Positions 1 to 8,877 of a DNA stretch of 64,000 nt are shown here, piece by piece. The DNA is from UBA4781 sp963556045 (GTDB taxonomy: Bacteria; Chloroflexota; Anaerolineae; Anaerolineales; Anaerolineaceae). A program made the position numbers and the translations under genes. The notes under the pieces are model-generated. The model did not search any database. It was given only the letters and a program-made list of their open reading frames with translations, and was not told the origin of the DNA. The number at the start of each line of letters is the position of its first letter. The stretch's first letter is position 1. The stretch spans positions 434,001-498,000 of the forward strand of contig CAUVYA020000002.1 in NCBI GenBank assembly GCA_963556045.3, given 5' to 3'.

Positions 1-555
1 ACTCGCGTTGGAGCACTCTACCATGATGCCGGTAAAGCATTAAACCCTGCCTTTTTCATTGAGAATCAGGCGTCGGGAAGTTTAAACACGCATGATGATA
101 TCGATCCGGCAGACTCTGCATCCATCATTATCAAACATGTTGATGACGGCGTGAAACTCGCGCGCGAGTACCGCCTTCCGCCGCAGATCCAGGCATTCAT
201 CACCGAACATCATGGAAAATCAGTTACCAAGTATCAACTGAGTAAAGCCAAAGAGATCCATGAAAACGACAATTCGCTGGATCCTTCCAGGTTCGAATAT
301 CCCGGTCCGAATCCCAATTCAAGAGAAACAGCCATATTGATGATGGCAGATAAAGTTGAGGCGCGTGCCCGAGCAGAACTTCCCAAAGATGATGAAGCTC
401 TGTTGAAGATCATCAATTCTTCAATTGATGTTTTGTTGCGTGAGGGATTTTTGGACAATACCAGCCTAACGCTGAAGAACATCCAGACTATCAAAGCATC
501 CTTCTTCACAACGCTAAAGAACACCTATCACCCGCGTATAAAGTACCCAAAATGA
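1..555 (+). CDS. HD-domain phosphohydrolase, PgpH/YqfF (7TM-HD) family, 3' part only
   Basis: The reading frame is open from the first base of the window, so the gene starts upstream and only its C-terminal ~184 residues are present. The translation opens with an HD catalytic motif (YHDAGK, His-Asp at codons 8-9), followed by FFIENQ, a second conserved segment (IIIKHVDDGVKLA) and the FITEHHG motif. These in this order are typical of the C-terminal HD domain of the 7TM-HD family, whose characterised members hydrolyse cyclic di-AMP. The membrane part would be upstream and is not visible. The stop overlaps the ybeY start by four bases (ATGA), and the order pgpH-ybeY-dgkA is a familiar operon, so translation is probably coupled. 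An internal ATG at 151 is not the true start. Confidence 0.85.
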   Translation, partial: TRVGALYHDAGKALNPAFFIENQASGSLNTHDDIDPADSASIIIKHVDDGVKLAREYRLPPQIQAFITEHHGKSVTKYQLSKAKEIHENDNSLDPSRFEYPGPNPNSRETAILMMADKVEARARAELPKDDEALLKIINSSIDVLLREGFLDNTSLTLKNIQTIKASFFTTLKNTYHPRIKYPK

Positions 556-995
556 TCGATATCCTTTATGCGACCACTTTAAAATCCAGGACCAAGCCGG
601 CTCTTTTCAAAAAGCGCGTGTTGCATGCCATTGAGTTATTGGAATTGAATGATAAGGTTATCACGATCAAAATATGTGATGATGAAGAAATGCACGGTTT
701 AAATAAACAGTATCGCAATATTGACGATACGACCGATGTGCTTTCCTTCAATATGAATTTTGAAGATCCCGGACTGGATCAGATCGTGCTGGGAGATATC
801 ATCATTTCACTGCCTTCCGCCATCCGGCAGGCAGAAGAAAATGAACACGCCGTGGTAGATGAGATGACGTTCCTGGCAATCCATGGATTGCTGCATTTGA
901 TCGGTCATGATCACGCCGCAAAGGATGAAAAAAAGGTCATGTTCGATCTACAAGATTCTATTTTCAAGCAGGTAATATCAGAAAATGATGAATAA
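552..995 (+). CDS. ybeY: Endoribonuclease YbeY (rRNA maturation factor)
   Basis: A 147-residue protein of normal length for YbeY, a zinc-dependent single-strand endoribonuclease that works in 16S rRNA 3'-end maturation and ribosome quality control. The family's three-histidine metal site is visible near the C-terminus (HGLLHLIGHDH; the family form is HGxLHLxGYDH, so the usual Tyr is His here). The conserved segment TTDVLSFNM lies at about residues 60-68. The start codon overlaps the upstream HD gene and the end overlaps dgkA by 11 bases, so all three appear to be one translationally coupled operon. Confidence 0.95.
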   Translation: MIDILYATTLKSRTKPALFKKRVLHAIELLELNDKVITIKICDDEEMHGLNKQYRNIDDTTDVLSFNMNFEDPGLDQIVLGDIIISLPSAIRQAEENEHAVVDEMTFLAIHGLLHLIGHDHAAKDEKKVMFDLQDSIFKQVISENDE

Positions 996-1356
996 TAAAA
1001 GATTTAGCGTTAAACAATCTTTTCAATTTGCGTTCGAGGGATTCCATTATGCCATTCAAACCCAACGGAATTTACGACTGCAATTGATCACAGCGATTAT
1101 TGTGCTCTTTGTTTCCACGTTCCTCCCCATGCAAAGACTCGAATGGGTGATCATCTTTCTGTTAATCGGTCTGGTGATCGTTGCAGAAATATTGAATACA
1201 GCTATTGAAAAAACCATTGATATGATAGAAGAACGATATGATCCGGTTGCAAAAACCGTTAAAGACCTCAGCGCGGCGGCAGTGCTCTTCATCTCTATTA
1301 CTGCAGCGATTATTGGAGCGATCATCTACCTGCCAAAGATCTTTGCTCTTTTTTAA
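985..1356 (+). CDS. dgkA: Diacylglycerol/undecaprenol kinase, DgkA family
   Basis: A 123-residue small integral membrane kinase with three hydrophobic segments (about residues 33-48, 50-70 and 98-120). It has the family signature EILNTAIEKTIDM in the second half, whose glutamates bind the catalytic metal. Members phosphorylate diacylglycerol or, in Gram-positive-like lineages, undecaprenol for cell-wall lipid recycling; the sequence alone does not settle which. Two Met codons stand in tandem (985 and 988) inside the end of ybeY. It is the last gene of the HD-ybeY-dgkA operon and is followed directly by a strong hairpin terminator. Confidence 0.92.
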   Translation: MMNNKRFSVKQSFQFAFEGFHYAIQTQRNLRLQLITAIIVLFVSTFLPMQRLEWVIIFLLIGLVIVAEILNTAIEKTIDMIEERYDPVAKTVKDLSAAAVLFISITAAIIGAIIYLPKIFALF

Positions 1357-1358
1357 CA

Positions 1359-1392
1359 GAAAAAGCGATGGAGTGCTTCCATCGCTTTTTTT
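1359..1392. terminator. Bidirectional intrinsic terminator between dgkA and the response regulator
   Basis: A perfect stem of about 12 bp, AAAAGCGATGGA pairing with TCCATCGCTTTT around a short GTGCT loop, followed by a T run on the plus strand and preceded by an A run. It serves the rightward operon ending at 1356 and the leftward gene whose stop lies at 1394. Confidence 0.9.
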
Positions 1393-1393
1393 C

Positions 1394-2050
1394 TCAATTG
1401 AGATAATCTTTCAGATTATGTTCGACCGCATACGCAGCAGCTTCAGCACGGTTGCTGACACTCAATTTTGAAAGAATACTGCTGACATAATTACGAACGG
1501 TGCCCTCTCCTAAGAAGAGGTTCTGGGCTATATCGCGGTTCGTTTTCCCTTCCGAAACCAGCTTCAAAACCATCCTCTCCTGTTGACTTAGAGAAGAAAA
1601 GGCTGAAGCTTCTTCTTCACGGACTGCCTTGCGCACCTCTTGAAAAACTCGCTGCGTCACGGCTGGATCCAGCGAAGCTTCTCCGCGAGCGACCGATTCG
1701 ATTGAATTGATCAAATCTTTGGCATTGATCTGTTTCAGAACATATCCCGAAGCACCGGCTTTGATCGCAGAGAACAGCATTTCATCTTCTGCGTAAGAAG
1801 TCAGCATGATCACTTTCGTATCGGGGTATTTTTTGTTGATCTGCTCGCATGCTTCAATTCCCGACATACCCGGTAAGCGGATATCCATAAGCACAATATC
1901 GGGTTTATAGGTCTCTACTTTTTTGATCGCATCTATTGCATTATCTGATTGAGCAATGATCTCGTACTGTGAATTTTGTTCGAGCAATGAAATCAAACCC
2001 AATCTGACGACTTCGTGGTCGTCTACAATCATGATCTTACTTTTCGGCAT
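1394..2050 (-). CDS. Two-component response regulator, NarL/LuxR (REC-HTH) family
   Basis: The N-terminal receiver domain has the acidic pair DD near residue 10, the phospho-acceptor Asp in DIVLMDIRLPG (about residue 55), a Thr in MLTSYAED and a Lys in YVLKQ. A C-terminal LuxR-type helix-turn-helix follows (LSQQERMVLKLVSEGKTNRDI, then GTVRNYVSSILSKL). I chose the ATG at 2050 because GGAGG on the minus strand (2059-2055) sits four bases before it; an in-frame TTG at 2053 is too close. No sensor kinase is adjacent, so the signal is unknown. It lies 16 bases downstream of the exonuclease III gene on the same strand, possibly as one transcript. Confidence 0.93.
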   Translation of the reverse strand: MPKSKIMIVDDHEVVRLGLISLLEQNSQYEIIAQSDNAIDAIKKVETYKPDIVLMDIRLPGMSGIEACEQINKKYPDTKVIMLTSYAEDEMLFSAIKAGASGYVLKQINAKDLINSIESVARGEASLDPAVTQRVFQEVRKAVREEEASAFSSLSQQERMVLKLVSEGKTNRDIAQNLFLGEGTVRNYVSSILSKLSVSNRAEAAAYAVEHNLKDYLN

Positions 2051-2066
2051 CAAACCTCCATATTCG

Positions 2067-2834
2067 TTAATTTGTAATTTCCAGTGTTACTGGACAATGA
2101 TCAGATCCCAGGATCTCATCATGTATCGTCACATCCCTAACTTTATCCGCTAAAGGCGTTGATATCAGGTAATAATCCAAACGCCAGCCTACATTTCGAG
2201 CACGAGAATTAAAACGGTAGGTCCACCAGGAATACTGCTCTTTTTCAGGATAGAGCTTTCGAAAGATATCGATAAAATCATGTTCCAGATAGCGATCGAT
2301 CCATTCCCGTTCTTCTGGCAAGAAACCGGTATTTTTCTCATTGGCTTTTGGATTCTTCAGGTCGATCTCTTTATGAGCGGTATTGAAATCTCCGGTGATG
2401 ATGATGTTTTTCCCCTGTTTGTGAAGCGTATCACAGATATTCAACAATTCTTCATAGAACTTTAATTTATACGGTACTCGCTTATTTTCCTGCCCGCCAT
2501 TGGGAAAATAAATGTTGAACAGTTCAAAATCCGAGTGACCGGTCTGGATGACCCTGCCCTCGACATCGAATTCCTCAATACCAATGCCAAGCTTTACATG
2601 CACTGGTTCTGTTCGAGTTAACGTAGCCACTCCACTGTATCCCGGTCGTTCAGCAGCGTTCCATATGACAGAATATCCCAGCTCTGTGAACGGTTGGAAA
2701 TCAACCTGTTCTGGCTTTGCTTTTAATTCCTGCAGACATAAAACATCTGGTTTAAAATCGCCTACCCAATCCAAGATGCCTTTGGTCAGTGCCGCTCGAA
2801 TTCCGTTGACGTTCCATGTGGTAATTTTCATCAT
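2067..2834 (-). CDS. xth: Exodeoxyribonuclease III / AP endonuclease (Xth family)
   Basis: 255 residues, the usual length for the ExoIII/APE1 branch of the EEP superfamily, which incises abasic sites and removes 3' blocks in base-excision repair. Visible active-site motifs in order are WNVNGIRAA, CLQELKA (catalytic Glu), ITGDFNTAHKEIDL (Asp/Asn pair), GWRLDYYLIS and GSDHCPV (Asp-His). Two tandem ATG codons (2834 and 2831) could start it; the second gives the shorter MKITTWNVNG N-terminus usual in the family. The response-regulator gene follows closely downstream. Confidence 0.95.
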   Translation of the reverse strand: MMKITTWNVNGIRAALTKGILDWVGDFKPDVLCLQELKAKPEQVDFQPFTELGYSVIWNAAERPGYSGVATLTRTEPVHVKLGIGIEEFDVEGRVIQTGHSDFELFNIYFPNGGQENKRVPYKLKFYEELLNICDTLHKQGKNIIITGDFNTAHKEIDLKNPKANEKNTGFLPEEREWIDRYLEHDFIDIFRKLYPEKEQYSWWTYRFNSRARNVGWRLDYYLISTPLADKVRDVTIHDEILGSDHCPVTLEITN

Positions 2835-2909
2835 TCTTCACTGTGGTAAACTTAATCGGCTTCTATGCCAACGTTAATTGTAGCAGATTGGAAGCTTTCA
2901 TACAAAAAT

Positions 2910-4325
2910 ATGCACAGGAAATTATTCGTATCTTTCATAACAATCCTTCTGATTCTCTCGTGTAATCAAAATTCGGTTTACGCGCAGGATGCACCTACAT
3001 ATCCGGTGTACGTAGTTCAACCCGGCGAAACCCTCACGCTCATTGCAGAGAAATTCAATACCACCGTGAATGAGATCATCAATGTGAACGGCATCGTGGA
3101 CGCTAATTTGATCTCGGAGGGTACGGAATTATTTATCCCGGGCTTGGAAGGCATCAGCGGTCGCTTGCTTACACGCTCGGTCAATGTTGGAGAAACACTA
3201 GAAGACCTATCCCACGCCAACAATATCTCGTTACAAACATTACTGACCCTTAACAAGATAACTTCACCCAATGAGGTTTTTGTAGGAACGAATATTATCA
3301 TTCCTGTTGCCGATGAAGGCGATGCACTGTATGTTGCTCATCGTATGACAAACCAGGATACTCTCCTTGAAAATGCAGTGCGTTTGCAAACCAATCCGTG
3401 GATCGTCCTTGATTGGAATGATATCCGAACCAGCAATTTACTGATTGCGAATACACCATTGTATGCCAGCATCAGTGCCGATCAAGCCGTCAGCCGCATC
3501 TCACCGTATCTGAAAGATATCACTATTGACCCTTTGCCCCTCGAACAGGGAAATACCATTGTACTCACGGTACAGACTACCGAAGCGCTCGACCTTGGCG
3601 GAACCATAGATGGTCATGTTTTGCATTTCTTTCCGAGCAGCGACCAGGAGAACAGCTACTACGCTATTCAGGGAATCCATGCCATGGCTGATCCCGGTCT
3701 GGTTGATTTCAACCTGAGCGGAAGTGCAGCCGGACAATCCCTTTTCAGTTATGACCAGATGTTATTGCAGGAAGAAGGTGTTTTCATACAGGATCCACCT
3801 CTGTATGTTCAGGATGAGACAGTAGATCCTGCCATCACGCAGCCGGAAGAGGAACTGGTTAAATCGATCATTTCTCAAATTACGCCAGAACGATACTGGC
3901 AGGGTACATTCCGTTATCCTGTGGATGGTTCAGTTGCGGATGACACGATCGGATTCATGTCAACGTATGGAAACCGTCGTTCCTATAACGGCAGTGAATA
4001 CATCTATTTTCACACCGGTCTTGATTTCGGTGTGTATGTAAATAGTCTCAATATTTACACACCCGCAGCCGGAGTGGTAGCTTATACCGGCAATTTAACC
4101 GTTCGCGGCGGTGCCACTTTTATTGATCATGGTCAGGGTATTTTCAGTGGATTCTTCCATCAGGCAGAAATACTAGTCGAAGAAGGTGATTGGGTGGAAG
4201 CCGGTGATCTGATCGGTATCATTGGTGGGACAGGCAGAGTTACCGGACCACATTTACACTGGGAGATCTGGGCAAATGGAGTTCAAGTCAATCCGGTTGA
4301 TTGGATCAATAACTCTTATCCGTAA
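2910..4325 (+). CDS. Exported cell-wall hydrolase: two LysM repeats and an M23 peptidase domain
   Basis: The first residues from the ATG at 2910 form a signal peptide: a basic start, a hydrophobic core (FVSFITILLILS), then either a signal-peptidase I site after VYA or a weak lipobox ending at the Cys in ILSC. Two LysM peptidoglycan-binding repeats follow (YVVQPGETLTLIAEKFNTT and NVGETLEDLSHANNI regions). After a ~150-residue linker, a LytM/M23 zinc endopeptidase domain ends the protein, with HTGLDFG (first His and Asp ligands) and GPHLHWEIW (HxH). It probably trims or remodels peptidoglycan outside the membrane. An in-frame ATG at 2865 would put 15 non-signal residues before the signal peptide, so it was not preferred. 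Confidence 0.92.
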   Translation: MHRKLFVSFITILLILSCNQNSVYAQDAPTYPVYVVQPGETLTLIAEKFNTTVNEIINVNGIVDANLISEGTELFIPGLEGISGRLLTRSVNVGETLEDLSHANNISLQTLLTLNKITSPNEVFVGTNIIIPVADEGDALYVAHRMTNQDTLLENAVRLQTNPWIVLDWNDIRTSNLLIANTPLYASISADQAVSRISPYLKDITIDPLPLEQGNTIVLTVQTTEALDLGGTIDGHVLHFFPSSDQENSYYAIQGIHAMADPGLVDFNLSGSAAGQSLFSYDQMLLQEEGVFIQDPPLYVQDETVDPAITQPEEELVKSIISQITPERYWQGTFRYPVDGSVADDTIGFMSTYGNRRSYNGSEYIYFHTGLDFGVYVNSLNIYTPAAGVVAYTGNLTVRGGATFIDHGQGIFSGFFHQAEILVEEGDWVEAGDLIGIIGGTGRVTGPHLHWEIWANGVQVNPVDWINNSYP

Positions 4326-4380
4326 ATATAACCTTGCTAAGGTATAATTATTCTGTTTGAAAGGAATGCAGTAATTTCAT

Positions 4381-5949
4381 ATGGTTTTATCCAATACTTC
4401 ACTAAAAAACGCCTGGGACGATTTCCATCTCGATGAAAGCGATATCGAATTCATATACTCTGTTCTCCTTGAAAAGGAGATACCGCTGCCCGCTGAAGCA
4501 TTACTGGAAGCGGTGATCGTCAACCGTATCAAATCTGAAAAAGAAGCTCTCCTTAAAAAAACAAAAGGAAAGGGAAAGATCTACCTTCCCAAAGATTCTT
4601 ATGAAGTAAATGAAGAGCTGGTTTTCCCGGGTTTCGATTGGAAGAATGGGAAAATCCTTGAGATTAGAGATGGTTTTAACCCAGAGCTGGAAGAATTCAA
4701 GGTTATCAAGGTCAAATTTGAAGATGGTTCGGTCAAAGAACTTGCCAGTTCTCTGGGCGACCATACTCTCAATACTCCTGTTGATCTGATCGGCGATGAT
4801 CCCGCTTTTGATAAAGAGAAGATCCTTTCAGAACACCAGAGCGAATTCCTTTCTCGTCTGGAGGACACACTGGCAGAGAATGAAGACCTGGTGCAGATCG
4901 CAGGGGCATGGTTCCCGCGCGCACTGCTGGTGGATGTCAATGGAGGTTATCTTAATCTGATTGAAGCCATCCTTGAGGAATCAGGCGGCGGACCCATGAC
5001 GACCCCGGCATTGATGGCGCAGATCGAATTGAACACCAACGAAAACCAGAAATTGACCGAATTTTCCCTGAATCTCTTTTTGCAGGAAGACAGCCGTTTC
5101 GATGAGGTAGGTCCTTCGGGTGAAGTGCTGTGGTATTTACATGCCATGGAACCGGAAGACGTGAAACATCAACCCCTGTTCCTGAAATATCATTCCCTTG
5201 ATGTTGAGAACCCAGAAACCAGGCAGTACCTGGATCTGTTTGAAGGAACCATCCTGGATGAATTGGAACAGACGGAGCCAGCCAGCGATGAGGATTCTGT
5301 CAAGTTCAGTTTACTCTTTCCACACTGGCGTTCCGGCACACTGCCATTATCCAATGCTGTGGCGCATATCTTCCCCACCGCCATCGAATCACCTCGCATT
5401 CGCTTCACATTCCGCGATGCAGAGACAGACCAGACCTTCAACGGCTGGGTGGTGCGCAAAGAACGCTATGTCTATGGTTTAAAAGACTGGTACGAACAAA
5501 ATGGCATTATTCCCGGATCGCTGATCACCATCAGCCGCTCGGAGAAACCAGGTGAGATATTGATCCATTCCGAACGCAGCCGTCAGAACAAGGAATGGAT
5601 GAAAACCGTGCTGATCGGTGCTGATAAAGGCATTGTTTTTGCCATGCTCAAACATCCCGTTGATGTGGATTTCAACGAACGCATGACGATTGCCATTCCT
5701 GATGAAGATTCAGTGGATCTGGTGTGGCAGGAACGTGAGAAAGTCAATGTTGAGAAAACATTCCTGCAAATCGCGCGCGAGCTGGCAAAATTAAATCCGC
5801 AGGGTCATATCCATGCTCAGGAGATGTATGCCGCCATCAATGTCATTTTCCGCTGCCCACCCACTCCGGTTATGAACTTTTTATTGACCAGCCCTACCAT
5901 CCAGCATCTGGGTGACCTGTACTTTCATCTTAAAGAAGGAGTAAACTAG
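4381..5949 (+). CDS. Conserved-looking protein of unknown function (522 aa)
   Basis: I do not recognise a family. The protein is acidic and soluble, with no signal peptide or membrane segment. It has a Lys-rich patch near residues 52-62 (KEALLKKTKGKGK), then a beta-rich stretch suggestive of a small barrel (FPGFDWKNGKILEIRDG, VKVKFEDGSVKELASSLG). Helical central and C-terminal parts follow, one with an EALLEAV/ILEESGGGPMTTPALMAQIEL pattern that could be a winged-helix repeat. A TATAAT at 4343-4348 is a plausible -10. The next gene starts six bases after the stop, so the two are probably an operon. The segment with the Gly-Pro and HTH-like character may bind nucleic acid, but that is a guess. 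Confidence 0.7.
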   Translation: MVLSNTSLKNAWDDFHLDESDIEFIYSVLLEKEIPLPAEALLEAVIVNRIKSEKEALLKKTKGKGKIYLPKDSYEVNEELVFPGFDWKNGKILEIRDGFNPELEEFKVIKVKFEDGSVKELASSLGDHTLNTPVDLIGDDPAFDKEKILSEHQSEFLSRLEDTLAENEDLVQIAGAWFPRALLVDVNGGYLNLIEAILEESGGGPMTTPALMAQIELNTNENQKLTEFSLNLFLQEDSRFDEVGPSGEVLWYLHAMEPEDVKHQPLFLKYHSLDVENPETRQYLDLFEGTILDELEQTEPASDEDSVKFSLLFPHWRSGTLPLSNAVAHIFPTAIESPRIRFTFRDAETDQTFNGWVVRKERYVYGLKDWYEQNGIIPGSLITISRSEKPGEILIHSERSRQNKEWMKTVLIGADKGIVFAMLKHPVDVDFNERMTIAIPDEDSVDLVWQEREKVNVEKTFLQIARELAKLNPQGHIHAQEMYAAINVIFRCPPTPVMNFLLTSPTIQHLGDLYFHLKEGVN

Positions 5950-5955
5950 CGATCC

Positions 5956-6390
5956 ATGAATCCTACCAGTCATTTCAGTTTGGTGAAACCCACCTTAGAA
6001 ACCCCTTTTCACATCGATTTTGATTGGTGGATCGAACATGATGCCAACTGGCGGGTTTTCCTGCTCGATTTTCTATGTGATGAACATCACGCCATCTATG
6101 TTGAGAAAGATCAAAACATCGAGATCGATTCCGTAGATCCGATAACCGCGGAAGTGAAACGTGTGGATGGGCTGCTGCACACGCTGGTCTCGCACTGTGC
6201 CAAACGGGAAGATTTCATCTCCGGCAACACCACGCTGGTCAACACTATCTTTAAAACATTCCTGGCGAATGGGAATGAACCGCTTAACGCTCAGCAGCTG
6301 GCAGAACAGACCGGCAAATCAGCCATGACCATTCTGCGCACCTTCACCGGCGCCCAGGTTTTCAAAGGCATCAGACCACTTCAAGATTGA
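5956..6390 (+). CDS. Small protein of unknown function paired with the upstream gene
   Basis: 144 residues, soluble, with no motif I can name. The C-terminal part (LNAQQLAEQTGKSAMTILRT) reads like a helix-turn-helix: a helix with AEQTG, a turn, then a putative recognition helix with TILRT. The N-terminal part is acidic and aromatic (HIDFDWWIEHDANWRVF). It lies six bases after the 522-residue gene and is therefore likely co-transcribed and functionally linked to it. The transcript would end just before the tRNA promoter. Confidence 0.65.
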   Translation: MNPTSHFSLVKPTLETPFHIDFDWWIEHDANWRVFLLDFLCDEHHAIYVEKDQNIEIDSVDPITAEVKRVDGLLHTLVSHCAKREDFISGNTTLVNTIFKTFLANGNEPLNAQQLAEQTGKSAMTILRTFTGAQVFKGIRPLQD

Positions 6391-6402
6391 CCCCACCTGC
6401 GG

Positions 6403-6408
6403 TATAAT
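6403..6408 (+). promoter_or_regulatory. Likely -10 element for tRNA-Arg
   Basis: A perfect TATAAT stands 21 bases before the mature tRNA. The -35 position 17 bases upstream reads TTCAAG, only a weak match, so the promoter is called on the -10 and the position. Confidence 0.5.
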
Positions 6409-6428
6409 AGCCGCGCAAAGATAAACAT

Positions 6429-6502
6429 GCCCTCGTAGCGCAATTGGACAGCGCATCGGACTTCTAATCCGGCGGTTGTGAGTTCGAGTCTCACCGGGGG
6501 CG
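6429..6502 (+). tRNA. tRNA-Arg (anticodon UCU)
   Basis: The cloverleaf folds by hand. The acceptor stem GCCCTCG pairs with CGGGGGC, with one T-G pair. The D arm has GCGC stems. The anticodon stem TCGGA/TCCGG encloses the loop CTTCTAA, with anticodon TCT at 6463-6465. The T arm is GTGAG-TTCGAGT-CTCAC. The discriminator base is G and CCA is not encoded. The AT-rich accessory genes begin six bases beyond its 3' end, a classical integration position, although no duplicated tRNA 3' end was seen in the window. Confidence 0.95.
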
Positions 6503-6507
6503 CTTAT

Positions 6508-8862
6508 TTATTCTCCATATGTAATTTCTTCAATATTAAGATCACTAAGAGAATCTATCATTGGAATTGCTACAGCCGCAAAAGATTTTGTTACAAATCT
6601 TATTATGTATTTAAAACCCATCTCATTTGAAATGTATTCATCGTAGTGATTTTCATGATTTTTTTGTAAATTATTTTCTAGTATATCTTTGTCCTTCAAT
6701 AATGCCATTCCAATTAGCACAATAGCAAATTTATATTTAGCTTTTATCAATGGTGAATCAGACTCTAGATGTTTTCTTTTTATTTCGTACAACAAATATT
6801 TATTATCCATATTAATAAAATAATCATATCCTTTTTCATCTGCTGTTATTACGTTCAGTGCGCTAAATTCATCAAAATCATGTTGCTCCCAACCATCTTT
6901 ATATACTTCTACCACTCGAGGTAAGGACAATCCATTTTGAGTATTTTCATCTCCTTCCCCTTTCTCTGCACTTTTCTTTCTTCTTCCTGGTTTTCCTCCG
7001 CCAATATTAATCGGATCGTGTACATATCTTTTAAATTCACAAACAAAGGGATCTATCTGAGTATCATCAGTCACTTCAACTTTACATTTTAAAATATCCC
7101 CTGCTATTATTCCTTCTGGGATAATAATATTTAAATTTTGAATACCTTTCCATGAATTCAATCGGTAGGATTTGTTTATTACTTCATTAATTTCCAAATG
7201 TAATGTCCCGGGATATTCTTCTCGGTAAAAATAATCATCAACCACATCACTTTCAAATTGAACACGAAATCTTTGACCCAAATGACATTCTCTACTTTCT
7301 TGACCTTTCAGTAGTCGGAAATATGTTGGGAATTGAGTGCCACAAAAATTCTGTGCTTCGTTTCCTGATGTAAAACCAAATGGATTACTAAAATCTCCAC
7401 CATTTTTAAATAACGCTTCCAGAGATGGCGATTTTTTGATTATGATATCTAAAACCTCTTTAAGTGGACGTGAATCCTCTAATTTTTTATTAACCAGTTT
7501 TTCCCTACGTTTATGGTTGAGATTTTTAAGACCTTCGTGAGTTTTTAATATTTCTATTAATTCTGATTCTATTTCATTGCTAAGGGTACCTTCAGTTAAT
7601 CTGTCTCGACTATTCATTAGTAAGTCTTCTCGAGTTTTCTGACTAATTTCACTACAATCTACCATAACTAGAATAGAATCCGAGATATAACCTAAATTGA
7701 TTGTTTTTCTTTCAAAAAAAGATGTACTAAGAAAACCATGAGCTTGACCATTATAAGAAAATATTACTCCTTCATTTTTTCTGTATTTGGAAGAACATCC
7801 TTCTTTAAAAACATATATTGAGTAATTATATTTTTGACCTTCTACGTAAAAAAAGGATGATGTATGAAAATCTTCTTCTAGATTGTCTTTGATATCATCA
7901 TCTAATCTGACAGACAATCCAGCCATAGTTGCTTCCGAAGAGTGACTTTCATATCCTCTCCGTTCATAAAAACGTATGGGCAATCCTACACGAGGTAGTA
8001 AAAGAGAAATTTTGTAATACAAGTCAAGTTTTATATTTGTTTTCAAACCACCCGGCATGTTATATTCGTAGAGTTTGATTATTGTTCCCCATTCAATTGG
8101 CTCAATTTCTTGGGTTCCATTGCTTCCACAAGGAATTTCTATTGATTTTGATGTAAAGCATAGAATATTATTTTTAGGTGCAAGATATGTAAAAACAGAA
8201 TGCTTCATCCCATTGGAAGGATCTTGTCGTTTAATAACAGTGAATCCCCAATTATTAGTTTTATTTTTTGAGAGTTTTGGATGCCTACGTGAAACGATAA
8301 CTTGGATTCTATTCTCACCACAAAACCTAATAACACCAGTACCACCTTGATTGAATGTACCTTGAACATATGGAATTCTTAGTTTATTTGATTTGTTTAA
8401 TGATAGGAATGTATCGGGAAAATCATTCGGTTCTTGACCTTCACCACGATCAAAAATAATATAATTGGGTTTACTTCTACTTCCTGTAGCAACCAGACCT
8501 ATTTCTTTAGATAATTCAGTTCGTCTTTTAGAACTAATTAATGCTAAATTTCCATTCTTGACTTGAAAAAACATTTCGACAGCTTCAGAAATGGTTTTAG
8601 GGGCCGTTTTAGAATTAGGAATAACATTGCATAATTGAGATTCTCTCATTATTACTGCATCTACTGAATTGACTAATTTCTCAACTAGAGCAGATTCTGG
8701 CTTGGATTGTTGATTGCCTATTATTCCCCAATTGTTTTCCATATCTCCATAGTGTTGCCATGCAGACAAATCATCCCAATATTTTAACTCTCGTAGAATT
8801 GAAATTACTTCTTCTTCTGTTTCCGCTTTTAGTAATCGTAAACAGATATTTTTATTATCCAT
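6508..8862 (-). CDS. GHKL ATPase, MORC/MutL-like, with possible C-terminal nuclease-like domain
   Basis: 784 residues. The N-terminal third carries Bergerat-fold ATP-binding motifs: the N box EKLVNSVDA (Glu61, Asn65, Asp68), the G1 box IIFDRGEGQ (Asp138) and the G2 glycine loop GTFNQGGTG (168-176). A later conserved-looking MNSRDRLTEG segment suits the S5-like transducer of MORC-type ATPases, a group described from bacterial restriction-modification contexts. Middle segments are beta-rich. Near the C-terminus GYDYFINM (Asp680) followed by YEIKRK (Glu693-x-Lys695) fits the spacing of a PD-(D/E)xK nuclease core, but this is unproven. The gene is AT-rich compared with both flanks, which suggests horizontal acquisition. 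It follows the HARE-HTH gene by 15 bases and is probably in its operon. Its function is inferred to be DNA-linked defence or modification. Confidence 0.8.
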   Translation of the reverse strand: MDNKNICLRLLKAETEEEVISILRELKYWDDLSAWQHYGDMENNWGIIGNQQSKPESALVEKLVNSVDAVIMRESQLCNVIPNSKTAPKTISEAVEMFFQVKNGNLALISSKRRTELSKEIGLVATGSRSKPNYIIFDRGEGQEPNDFPDTFLSLNKSNKLRIPYVQGTFNQGGTGVIRFCGENRIQVIVSRRHPKLSKNKTNNWGFTVIKRQDPSNGMKHSVFTYLAPKNNILCFTSKSIEIPCGSNGTQEIEPIEWGTIIKLYEYNMPGGLKTNIKLDLYYKISLLLPRVGLPIRFYERRGYESHSSEATMAGLSVRLDDDIKDNLEEDFHTSSFFYVEGQKYNYSIYVFKEGCSSKYRKNEGVIFSYNGQAHGFLSTSFFERKTINLGYISDSILVMVDCSEISQKTREDLLMNSRDRLTEGTLSNEIESELIEILKTHEGLKNLNHKRREKLVNKKLEDSRPLKEVLDIIIKKSPSLEALFKNGGDFSNPFGFTSGNEAQNFCGTQFPTYFRLLKGQESRECHLGQRFRVQFESDVVDDYFYREEYPGTLHLEINEVINKSYRLNSWKGIQNLNIIIPEGIIAGDILKCKVEVTDDTQIDPFVCEFKRYVHDPINIGGGKPGRRKKSAEKGEGDENTQNGLSLPRVVEVYKDGWEQHDFDEFSALNVITADEKGYDYFINMDNKYLLYEIKRKHLESDSPLIKAKYKFAIVLIGMALLKDKDILENNLQKNHENHYDEYISNEMGFKYIIRFVTKSFAAVAIPMIDSLSDLNIEEITYGE

Positions 8863-8877
8863 ATTACCCTCCTATTA

